The position numbers and the translations under genes are program-made. The notes beneath the pieces are model-generated. The model did no database searches. It saw nothing but the letters and a program-made list of their open reading frames with translations, and was not told where the DNA came from. Shown in pieces: positions 1-5,359 of a stretch of DNA of 9,303 nucleotides. Every line of letters starts with the position of its first letter. Positions within the stretch are counted from its first letter, which is position 1. Source of the DNA: JAHFUI01 sp041485905 (GTDB lineage: Bacteria > Acidobacteriota > Vicinamibacteria > Vicinamibacterales > CAVVIG01); assembly GCA_041485905.1 (NCBI GenBank), contig JBGPKK010000182.1:1-9303 (forward strand), given 5' to 3'.

Positions 1-14
1 GCCTCAGCCCCGTC

Positions 15-40
15 GGCGGACCTCATAAGGTCCGCCCTAC
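15..40 (-). repeat. REP-like hairpin with GTAG head
   Basis: A perfect 9-bp inverted repeat (GGCGGACCT / AGGTCCGCC, loop CATA) lies at 15-36. Read on the minus strand it is immediately preceded by the tetranucleotide GTAG (37-40). A GTAG head plus a short hairpin is the architecture of REP sequences mobilised by RAYT (TnpA-REP, Y1-type) transposases. It sits 12 bases past the esterase stop codon, so it could also act as a transcript-end hairpin, although no U-tract follows. A second hairpin with the same head lies at 6763-6785. No RAYT gene is in the window. Confidence 0.6.
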
Positions 41-48
41 GCAGCCCC

Positions 49-1743
49 TCAGTTCCCCGCTCGCAGCTTGGCGTACGCCTGGTCGTACAGCGCGAGCCTC
101 GCGGTATCGGACGATGGTTCGGCCTCGATTTTGTCTCCGAGAACCATCGCGCGGCCGGCGGCCCTGTCCTTAATCGCCGGCCACACGGGCAGTCCCTTGC
201 CATTCGGATCGCCGGTGGCGGCGAAGTTCACCCAGTACTGGGCCATCGTGTCTTCGAGCTTGCGATCTACATCGTTTCCGTTGGGAGCCGAACCGGCGTG
301 GCGGAACACGTATGCGATTTCCACGGTGTGCGACGCGCCTCTGTTCTGCTGACCGGGCGCGGTGACCGGCTCGCGCGTGAAGTAGTAGAGATACGACTTC
401 TTCTTGATCTTCGCCTGCGCCTCGGCCCAGATGCGCATGTGCCAGTTGGCTTCGTCTCTGAACGACGCCAGCGACGAAGCGACGGCCTCCGTGTCCGTGC
501 CCGCGGGATACAACTGCAGGAAACTGTCGGCGAGATCGCCGAAGCGCTGTTTCGACTGCGTCGTGAACTGAGCGGCGGTCGCACCCTGGCGCCCGAAGAA
601 CGTGCCTTCGTCCTTATTCGATCCGACCATCAGGTCGACCTGCTGCTGCTTGCCGCGCGCGAACGTCACCGACAGGTCCTCCGGGATGTACTTGCCGTCG
701 ATGATCAATCCGGCGCCGCGAAGATCCCGCTGAATCTCGTCAGCGGGCTTCGCGCGCAGGTCCACCAGCGAGCTGACGCCCACGGCCGTTACGGCCTTCG
801 CGCCCGCGTCCTCGGCCTGCGCCAGCGTCCGCATGACCGCCATGCCCATGCCCATCCAGCCGCCGCTTTCGGAGATGGCGCGCTGGAAGAGCCCCTTGCC
901 CTCGGGCGACCCGACGAGGCCGGCCACAAGAAACGCTCCGGCGGACTCGCCGAAGATCGTGACACGCCGGGCGTCGCCGCCCAACGCGGCGGCGTTCTTC
1001 TGCACCCACTGCAGCGACGCGATCGCGTCCATCATTCCGTAGTTGCCTGACGCGTTGTGACCCGACTCCTTTGTCAGCTCGGGCAACGCCAGCCATCCGA
1101 ACGGTCCCAGCCGATAATTAATCGTGATGACGACGGCGCCTTTCTTGGAGAGCTCTTCGCCGTCATAACGCGGCTCGGATCCGGAGCCGCCGGTCAGACC
1201 GGCGCCGTGAATCCAGACCATGACCGGCAAGCGATCCGACGCGGATTTCGCCGGCGTCCACACATTGAGGAATAAACAGTCTTCGCTTGTCGGCTGCTGC
1301 GCGGGGATGCCCGCCTGCGCGCCGCCCTGTCGTCCCGCCGCCGGAGCTTGACCGCCAGCGGCTGCGCCCTGACGGCCCGCAGCGGGCTGATCGCCAGGCG
1401 CGCCAGGTGCTGCGCCTCGACGTCCGCCACCGCCCTGACGTCCGCCTGGTGCACCGCGTCCAGCGCCGCCCCCCGCTCCTCCCTGGAAGCAGCGGGCGCC
1501 GTAGTCGTCCGCTTTTCTCACGCCGTCCCACTTCGCAACCGGCTGAGGAGCTTTCCAGCGCAGCGCGCCGACCGGCGCCGCCGCGTACGGCACGCCGCGG
1601 AAGATGCGGACTTCGCCGCTCGATCCGGTCGTCCCGGAAAGCAATCCGCTGTCCAGACGCACCGGATCGGGAACGGCGGCGGACGTGAGAGCGGTGAGCG
1701 CCAGCGCGAATCCGGCGAGGGCAAATATCGACAGTCGTTTCAT
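49..1743 (-). CDS. Secreted type B carboxylesterase (para-nitrobenzyl esterase-like)
   Basis: A 564-residue alpha/beta-hydrolase of the carboxylesterase type B family, expected to cleave ester bonds outside the cytoplasm; the substrate is unknown. Residues 1-23 form a signal peptide (MKRLSIF, hydrophobic core, TSAA). Family motifs are in order: EDCLFLNVWTP (154-164), oxyanion-hole HGAG (179-182, where the family often has HGGG), nucleophile elbow GESAG (265-269, Ser267), acid Glu379 in NKDEG, and His472 in GASHTVE. The triad is therefore complete. A Gly/Ala/Gln/Arg-rich insert of about 60 residues lies between Cys86 and Cys156; without it the protein would be about 500 residues, normal for bacterial members. 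I chose the ATG at 1743 over an in-frame start at 1800 because it directly precedes the signal peptide and has GAAAGG 6 bases upstream. It is divergent from the DUF6152 operon. Confidence 0.93.
   Translation of the reverse strand: MKRLSIFALAGFALALTALTSAAVPDPVRLDSGLLSGTTGSSGEVRIFRGVPYAAAPVGALRWKAPQPVAKWDGVRKADDYGARCFQGGAGGGAGRGAPGGRQGGGGRRGAAPGAPGDQPAAGRQGAAAGGQAPAAGRQGGAQAGIPAQQPTSEDCLFLNVWTPAKSASDRLPVMVWIHGAGLTGGSGSEPRYDGEELSKKGAVVITINYRLGPFGWLALPELTKESGHNASGNYGMMDAIASLQWVQKNAAALGGDARRVTIFGESAGAFLVAGLVGSPEGKGLFQRAISESGGWMGMGMAVMRTLAQAEDAGAKAVTAVGVSSLVDLRAKPADEIQRDLRGAGLIIDGKYIPEDLSVTFARGKQQQVDLMVGSNKDEGTFFGRQGATAAQFTTQSKQRFGDLADSFLQLYPAGTDTEAVASSLASFRDEANWHMRIWAEAQAKIKKKSYLYYFTREPVTAPGQQNRGASHTVEIAYVFRHAGSAPNGNDVDRKLEDTMAQYWVNFAATGDPNGKGLPVWPAIKDRAAGRAMVLGDKIEAEPSSDTARLALYDQAYAKLRAGN
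1294..1482 (-). repeat. Low-complexity Gly/Ala/Gln/Arg insert inside the esterase gene
   Basis: Codons for about residues 88-150 of the esterase encode almost only Gly, Ala, Arg, Gln and Pro, with recurring words such as AAGRQG and GAPG. The flanks, CFQ before and SEDCLFLN after, are normal family sequence, so this is an in-frame expansion within one gene, not a fusion of two. The reading frame stays open throughout. Confidence 0.85.
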
Positions 1744-1749
1744 AGAAAT

Positions 1750-1755
1750 CCTTTC
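1750..1755 (-). promoter_or_regulatory. Ribosome binding site of the esterase
   Basis: GAAAGG on the minus strand, 6 bases before the ATG at 1743. It supports this start over the upstream in-frame one at 1800. Confidence 0.6.
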
Positions 1756-1779
1756 AGGGAAGGCCACGAAATTGCGACG

Positions 1780-1808
1780 AGTATGGCAACCGGGTCGCAC
1801 GCTGTCAA
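1780..1808 (-). promoter_or_regulatory. Putative sigma70-type promoter for the esterase
   Basis: On the minus strand, a perfect -35 TTGACA (1803-1808) and a -10-like CATACT (1780-1785, 4 of 6 consensus bases) are separated by exactly 17 bases. The expected transcript start is near 1773, giving a leader of about 30 bases before the ATG at 1743. Seen by pattern only. Confidence 0.55.
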
Positions 1809-1821
1809 TGAACGGATGGCG

Positions 1822-1850
1822 TTGACCCGGCTGAACCGGGCGAATACTAT
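1822..1850 (+). promoter_or_regulatory. Putative sigma70-type promoter for the DUF6152 operon
   Basis: TTGACC (1822-1827, 5 of 6 consensus bases) and TACTAT (1845-1850, 4 of 6) with a 17-base spacer. The expected start is near 1857, about 33 bases before the ATG at 1890. The spacer holds a dyad CCCGG-N5-CCGGG (1826-1840), a possible operator. The -35 box lies 13 bases from the -35 box of the divergent esterase promoter. Confidence 0.5.
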
Positions 1851-1875
1851 TCTTGATGGTAAGTCGTTGTGAATC

Positions 1876-1883
1876 GAGGAGAT
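1876..1883 (+). promoter_or_regulatory. Ribosome binding site deciding the DUF6152 start
   Basis: GAGGAGAT lies 6 bases before the ATG at 1890. An in-frame GTG at 1869 lies upstream of this site and would read through it, so the ATG at 1890 is the likely start. Confidence 0.7.
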
Positions 1884-1889
1884 AGGTTG

Positions 1890-2273
1890 ATGAAATCTCT
1901 GCTGGTCGTCGCCGCTCTGTTTGTGACTGTCACCCCCGGCTCGGCGCATCATTCCTTCGCGGCCGAGTACGACATCACCAAACCCTGCAAGATGACTGGA
2001 ACGGTGACCAGGTTCGATCTCACGAATCCTCATTCGTGGATTTATGTCGACGTGAAGGACGACAAAGGCGAGGTGGGCAACTGGGGATTCGAAACCGCGA
2101 ATCCCAACTCGCTTTACCGCCGCGGGTTCAAGAAGGGGATGATCACGCCCGGAATGGTCGTCACGATCGAAGGCTATCTCGCCAAGGACGGGTCTCACGC
2201 CGGCAACGCACACATCCTGACGATGCCGGACGGGAAGGTTGTGCAGTTGGGCAGCGAAACAAACCCGGGTTAG
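1890..2273 (+). CDS. DUF6152 family secreted protein
   Basis: A 127-residue protein that I recognise as DUF6152, a family of unknown function common in Acidobacteria and some Proteobacteria. Residues 1-19 are a signal peptide ending PGSA, and the mature chain should begin HHSFAAEYD. Further conserved-looking blocks are TGTVTRFDLTNPHSW (36-50), YVDVKDDKGEVGNW (52-65), the RRGF segment (77-80), and VTIEGYLAKDGS (91-102). The alternation of short hydrophobic and polar stretches suggests a small beta-rich domain. It is the first gene of a plus-strand operon: its stop lies 4 bases before the start of paralogue A. A second DUF6152 protein is cut by the right edge of the window and aligns well over the last ~40 residues. 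Exposure of an N-terminal His after cleavage is notable for possible metal binding, which is inference. Confidence 0.85.
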   Translation: MKSLLVVAALFVTVTPGSAHHSFAAEYDITKPCKMTGTVTRFDLTNPHSWIYVDVKDDKGEVGNWGFETANPNSLYRRGFKKGMITPGMVVTIEGYLAKDGSHAGNAHILTMPDGKVVQLGSETNPG

Positions 2274-2277
2274 TAAG

Positions 2278-3063
2278 ATGATCAACGCGAAACGCAAACA
2301 GAAAAACGTAAACGGTCGAGGGATTTTGCCGTTTCGCGTTTTACGTTTGACGTTGCCCCTGTGGGCGTTCCTCGCGTGCGCCGTGTCGGGATTCGCGCAG
2401 AATCCGTCTGGTTACACGGCGCCGCGCACCGTGGACGGCAAGCCGGATCTGCAGGGCATCTGGATGACGCGGAACGCGGCCGCCTTCGACGTCAGCGAGG
2501 TCGCGGAGGGACGCGAGATCCCCTCCCTGCCCGCCGCCCTTGAGCGGGAACAGAAAGCAGACCGCGTTGACCCGATCGCGCACTGTTCCATGCCGGGCGT
2601 GCCGCGCATCACGTACATGCCGTTTCCGTTTCAAATCCTCCAGAGACCTGGATACGTGGTGTTCCTGTACGAATACCAACATGACCACCGCATCGTGCAA
2701 ACGACGCCGCGGGCGCACCTGGAGGATATCGATTTCTATCTCGGCGATTCGGTCGGTCGCTGGGAGGGCGATACCCTGGTCGTCGACGTGACGAATCTGA
2801 GCGACAGGACGTGGCTCGATTCGGCGCGGCACATGCACAGCGACGCGCTGCACGTGGTGGAGCGCTATACGCGCACCGGGCCAGACGTCATCGGCTACGA
2901 AGCCACGATTGAAGATCCCAAGACCTATTCGCGACCCTGGACAATCAGCATGCCGCTGCATCGGGTGACCGATCCCGGCTTCGAGTTGAGAGAACAAGAG
3001 TGCATCGAAGGCGACAACGGACGGGCGATTCATCCGCCGTACCGCCCAGCGCCCAAGTCGTAG
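2278..3063 (+). CDS. Secreted GRWEG-family protein, paralogue A (function unknown)
   Basis: A 261-residue exported protein of an uncharacterised family that I know only as a recurring neighbour of DUF6152. Landmarks: a long basic n-region (1-24), hydrophobic core and a likely cleavage after FAQ (39-41); GKPDLQGIW (54-62); Cys103 in CSMPGVPR; GDSVGRWEGDTLVVD (156-170); HSDALHVVERYTRT (187-200); YEATIEDPKTYSRP (207-220); and Cys242 in ECIEG. The same blocks, including both Cys, recur in three other genes in this window. The start at 2278 is 4 bases after the DUF6152 stop, with no strong Shine-Dalgarno, so translational coupling is likely. The first ~25 codons lie in a period-7 inverted repeat, so the n-region is repeat-derived. 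No catalytic role can be assigned. Confidence 0.8.
   Translation: MINAKRKQKNVNGRGILPFRVLRLTLPLWAFLACAVSGFAQNPSGYTAPRTVDGKPDLQGIWMTRNAAAFDVSEVAEGREIPSLPAALEREQKADRVDPIAHCSMPGVPRITYMPFPFQILQRPGYVVFLYEYQHDHRIVQTTPRAHLEDIDFYLGDSVGRWEGDTLVVDVTNLSDRTWLDSARHMHSDALHVVERYTRTGPDVIGYEATIEDPKTYSRPWTISMPLHRVTDPGFELREQECIEGDNGRAIHPPYRPAPKS
2284..2355. repeat. Period-7 repeats in inverted arrangement
   Basis: The left half runs in 7-base units AACGCGA, AACGCAA, ACAGAAA, AACGTAA (2284-2311). The right half runs GCCGTTT, CGCGTTT, TACGTTT, GACGTTG (2328-2355). The halves are inverted relative to each other; AACGCGAAACG (2284-2294) is an exact inverted match of 2330-2340, and AAACGTAAA pairs with TTTACGTTT. 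The element falls within the 5' end of paralogue A. Confidence 0.7.
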
Positions 3064-3065
3064 GC

Positions 3066-3088
3066 GTAGGTGGCGAAAATTGTCGCCA
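3066..3088 (+). repeat. Possible third GTAG-headed hairpin
   Basis: GTAG (3066-3069), one base, then a 6-bp stem TGGCGA / TCGCCA with loop AAATTG (3071-3088). It lies 2 bases after the stop of paralogue A. The stem is short and AT-looped, unlike the two other GTAG hairpins, so it could be coincidence or a simple intergenic hairpin. Confidence 0.3.
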
Positions 3089-3094
3089 AGATAT

Positions 3095-3198
3095 CTACCA
3101 CGGGGGACACGGAGGACACGGAGGACACCGAGGTTCAAACCGATGAGAAACAGGGCTTTTCCTCCGCGTCCTCTGTGTCCTCGGTGCTGGAGAGCTTT
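3095..3198. repeat. Period-9 hairpin repeat, copy 1
   Basis: Begins CTACCAC, then three 9-base units of the GGACACGGA type, then GGTTCAA, a ~30-base loop, and an inverted arm of CCTCCGCGT, CCTCTGTGT, CCTCGGTGC units ending TGGAGAGCTTT. The arms are imperfect inverted complements of about 28-30 bases. A second copy with the same outer ends lies at 4721-4808. This copy holds the probable ribosome binding site and start codon of paralogue B. Confidence 0.8.
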
Positions 3199-4018
3199 CA
3201 TTCTTCTCGTCGCGATCGTGGTGCAGGCCTCAGGTGCGTTCGGCCAGACCGAGCCGTATACACCGGCGCGCACGCCTGAAGGCGCCCCGCATCTGGAAGG
3301 CATCTGGCAACCGCAGACGAGCGGCGCCGCGTACTCGATTCTTCCGCATCCCGCCGGCTTCCTGCTCGGCGCCGGTTCGAAGACCGGTGTCGTCGAAGGC
3401 GGCGTGCTTCCCTATCAGCCGTGGGCGGCCGAACTGGTGAAATATCGTCTGGAGCACATGGAACTGGACCCGACGGGACACTGCCACTACGAAGGCGTCC
3501 CGCACTCCATGTATTTCGCCTTTCAGATTTTTCAGGGACCTAGCGACATCGCGCTGGTCCACGAAAATATGCACGCGTGGCGCATCATCCACATGGACGG
3601 CCGGCATCCTGCCGATTACCTGGCGTGGATGGGGGATTCGCGCGGCCGCTGGGAGGGCAACACGCTGGTGGTCGACGTGGCCAACAACAACGATGAGAGC
3701 GTGTTCGACATGGCCGGGCATTTCCACAGCGATGCCCTGCATGTCGTGGAACGCTTCACACCGACCGGTCCCGACAGCATGCTCTACGAAGCCACGCTCG
3801 ACGATCCCAAAGTGTTCACTCGTCCGTTCAAGATGCAGTTCCCCTTGAGGCGGGCGGCCGGGGACTACCAGATCATGGAAGCGGGCTGCTTCGAGGGCGA
3901 GCGCGATCAGGCGCACATCAAGGAAGGTCTCGCGGCCATCCCGAATCACTACGAGCAGAAGCTCAACACCGAGCCAGGCGCGCCCGGGAACAAAGACAGC
4001 AAACCAGACAAGAAATAG
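3143..4018 (+). CDS. Secreted GRWEG-family protein, paralogue B (function unknown)
   Basis: A 291-residue exported protein of the same uncharacterised family as paralogue A. Signal peptide: MRNRAFPPRPLC n-region, hydrophobic core at 18-30, likely cleavage after AFG (32-34). Family blocks: EGAPHLEGIW (46-55), Cys114 in CHYEGVPH, IIHMDGRHP (148-156), GDSRGRWEGNTLVVD (164-178), HSDALHVVERFTPT (195-208), YEATLDDPKVFTRPF (215-229), and Cys249 in GCFEG. The C-terminus is Lys-rich and polar. I chose the ATG at 3143 over an in-frame start at 3080 because it gives a normal signal peptide and has GAGG 9 bases upstream; both lie in the period-9 repeat. It follows A by 79 bases and precedes the GNAT gene by 12. 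Confidence 0.78.
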   Translation: MRNRAFPPRPLCPRCWRAFILLVAIVVQASGAFGQTEPYTPARTPEGAPHLEGIWQPQTSGAAYSILPHPAGFLLGAGSKTGVVEGGVLPYQPWAAELVKYRLEHMELDPTGHCHYEGVPHSMYFAFQIFQGPSDIALVHENMHAWRIIHMDGRHPADYLAWMGDSRGRWEGNTLVVDVANNNDESVFDMAGHFHSDALHVVERFTPTGPDSMLYEATLDDPKVFTRPFKMQFPLRRAAGDYQIMEAGCFEGERDQAHIKEGLAAIPNHYEQKLNTEPGAPGNKDSKPDKK

Positions 4019-4030
4019 GTCGCCATAGAG

Positions 4031-4714
4031 GTGAACCCTCTCGACAATCCCGCGTGGGCGGCGCTGACCACGCACCAGGCGCATCTCTCGCGCGGCGGCG
4101 CGCGCGCGCGGCGATATCGCGACGACCTCGCGCCAATCGCGGCGCTCGGCGGGCGCGAAGCGGCGGCGCTTGAAGAGCTCGTGGGTCTCATCCCGCAAGG
4201 CGGCTCGGTTTCGCTGCCCGCGACGCTCGAGAGCATCATATTGCCGCCGCAGCTGACGCGCACGCTCGACAAGAATCTCGTGCAGATGGTCTGCGAGACT
4301 CGGGTCGAGGTTCCCCCGCGCGGGGTCGCATTGGGCGTGCTGGGCGAGGCCGACATACCCGAGATGCTGGCGTTGACCGCCCTCACGCACCCGGGACCGT
4401 TCCAATCACATACCTATACGCTGGGCCTGTATCTGGGCATTCGCGTGGACGGGCGTCTCGCGGCCATGGGTGGTCAGCGGATGCATCTGCCCGGGTACCG
4501 CGAGATCAGCGCGGTGTGCACGCATCCAGATTTTCAGGGCCGCGGATACGCGCGCGCGATCGTGGCTCGCCTGGTCACAGAAACGTTCGACTCCGGGCTG
4601 ACTCCGTTTCTGCACGTGGAAGAATCGAATGAGCGGGCGCAGGCGGTGTATCGCACGCTCGGGTTCGCCCAACGGCGGACGCTTCCTCTGCTGGTGGTCA
4701 CACGCGTTGGATGA
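4031..4714 (+). CDS. GNAT family N-acetyltransferase
   Basis: A 227-residue cytoplasmic protein that should transfer an acetyl group from acetyl-CoA to an unknown acceptor. The C-terminal half carries the GNAT/FR47-like core: CTHPDFQGRGYARAIV (163-178) contains the QxxGxA-type pyrophosphate-binding loop, followed by LHVEESNERAQAVYRTLGF (194-212), the usual closing strand-helix. The N-terminal ~100 residues, starting NPLDNPAWAALTTHQAHL, match a subgroup with an N-terminal extension and little recognisable function. The start is a GTG, preceded by AGAG that touches it and by TAGG farther upstream, so the binding site is weak and translation may depend on paralogue B ending 12 bases before. It is the only product here without a signal peptide, so its place in the operon may be incidental. 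Confidence 0.85.
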   Translation: MNPLDNPAWAALTTHQAHLSRGGARARRYRDDLAPIAALGGREAAALEELVGLIPQGGSVSLPATLESIILPPQLTRTLDKNLVQMVCETRVEVPPRGVALGVLGEADIPEMLALTALTHPGPFQSHTYTLGLYLGIRVDGRLAAMGGQRMHLPGYREISAVCTHPDFQGRGYARAIVARLVTETFDSGLTPFLHVEESNERAQAVYRTLGFAQRRTLPLLVVTRVG

Positions 4715-4720
4715 ACCTAA

Positions 4721-4808
4721 CTACCACAGAGGACACGGAGGACACGGGGGTTCAATCGTGACAAGACCGATCCTCCTGTCCTCAGTGTCCTCCGTGGTGG
4801 AGAGCTTC
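4721..4808. repeat. Period-9 hairpin repeat, copy 2 (convergent gap)
   Basis: Same layout as the copy at 3095-3198: CTACCAC, GGACACGGA units, GGTTCAA, loop, inverted units ending GTGGTGGAGAGCTT. The left arm (about 4723-4750) and right arm (4771-4798) are imperfect inverted complements, with ACCAC at 4723 pairing GTGGT at 4794. It fills the gap between the convergent GNAT and cytochrome genes, so the strong hairpin could end transcription from both sides, though no U-tract is seen. Confidence 0.8.
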
Positions 4809-4813
4809 ACCCG

Positions 4814-5314
4814 CTATTGGGGCGGGAGTTGGGCCGGCGGGCGCCTGCCGTAATTGGACCGGTAATGCATGTGGCAACTCGTGCACGAGTCCACGAGCTG
4901 CGAGTTGAGCGCAAGGACCGCCTCGAGGTTCTTGTCCTTCGTTGCTTTGTAGGCGGCCGCTCCGGCCTCGACCAGCAGCCGCGCGTCGCGCATCCACCGA
5001 TCCTGGTCCCTGGCGCGGCCAGGCATCATCAGCAGGTTGCCGAATTCCGCGAGCGCGAGCGCTTTGCCTTGCAGCTCTTCCCAGTCAACGTCGTTCCTGG
5101 GAGGATTGCGGCCGATGTAGAACATGGCATCAGAGTACGGATAGATCACTCTGACCATCAGTTCGGCCATCGTACCGACAGGCCGCGGAGTGGGAACTGG
5201 CGTCGACTCCGCTGCCGGCGTCTGCGTTTGCGGCGCCTGCGTTTGCGGCGCCTGGGCCTGGGACGTCTGCGTGAGAGTCAGCCCGGCCAGAATCATCAGT
5301 CCAAGCGCTCGCAT
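4814..5314 (-). CDS. Cytochrome c'-like (class II) exported cytochrome c
   Basis: A 166-residue protein with a signal peptide (residues 1-20, ending TQTSQA), a Gln/Pro/Thr-rich linker (21-46), then a helical domain with a single CTSCH haem-attachment motif (144-148) close to the C-terminus. A C-terminal CxxCH in a ~120-residue, Met/Ala/Leu-rich helical domain is the hallmark of class II cytochromes c (cytochrome c'). Candidate axial ligands near the domain start are Met49 and Met53. Class II cytochromes bind haem in the periplasm and can act in electron transfer or NO binding; which applies is unknown. I chose the ATG at 5314 with GGTGA 5 bases upstream; in-frame GTG codons at 5341 and nearby are alternatives inside a 9-base tandem repeat. 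Likely co-transcribed with the coiled-coil gene 40 bases upstream. Confidence 0.85.
   Translation of the reverse strand: MRALGLMILAGLTLTQTSQAQAPQTQAPQTQTPAAESTPVPTPRPVGTMAELMVRVIYPYSDAMFYIGRNPPRNDVDWEELQGKALALAEFGNLLMMPGRARDQDRWMRDARLLVEAGAAAYKATKDKNLEAVLALNSQLVDSCTSCHMHYRSNYGRRPPAQLPPQ
5223..5252. repeat. 15-bp tandem duplication in the cytochrome linker
   Basis: TGCGTTTGCGGCGCC occurs twice head to tail (5223-5237, 5238-5252). In the minus-strand protein it encodes the repeated QAPQT words of the linker between signal peptide and haem domain. In-frame, so the length of the linker can change without breaking the gene. Confidence 0.85.
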
Positions 5315-5320
5315 CGTTTT

Positions 5321-5359
5321 CACCAGCCTCACCAGCCTCACCAGCTCACCAGGCTCACC
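5321..5359. repeat. 9-bp tandem repeat at the cytochrome 5' end
   Basis: Units CACCAGCCT, CACCAGCCT, CACCAGCT (one base short), CACCAGGCT, then CACC. On the minus strand this reads as repeated GGTGAG words between the stop of the coiled-coil gene (5355-5357) and the cytochrome ATG at 5314. Each unit gives a Shine-Dalgarno-like GGTGA and a GTG codon. Confidence 0.8.

Noticed and set aside
298..1050. Long plus-strand open frame opposite the esterase
   Set aside because: It lies antisense to codons for the full catalytic core of the esterase, and its Arg/Leu-rich product has no family features; it is a shadow of GC-rich coding DNA.
1294..1482. Gly/Ala-rich part of the esterase as a frameshift or sequencing error
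   Set aside because: The frame stays open and resumes exact family sequence (SEDCLFLNVWTP) on the other side, so it is an in-frame insert.
1869..1889. GTG start at 1869 for the DUF6152 gene
   Set aside because: It would translate through the GAGGAGAT binding site; the ATG at 1890 gives a proper signal peptide.
3095..3198. Period-9 repeats as a CRISPR array
   Set aside because: Units are 9 bases, contiguous and inverted around a loop, with no spacer-repeat alternation and no cas genes.
3230..4405. 391-codon minus-strand open frame opposite paralogue B and the GNAT gene
   Set aside because: It runs antisense across two well-supported genes and the gap between them, with no recognisable motif.
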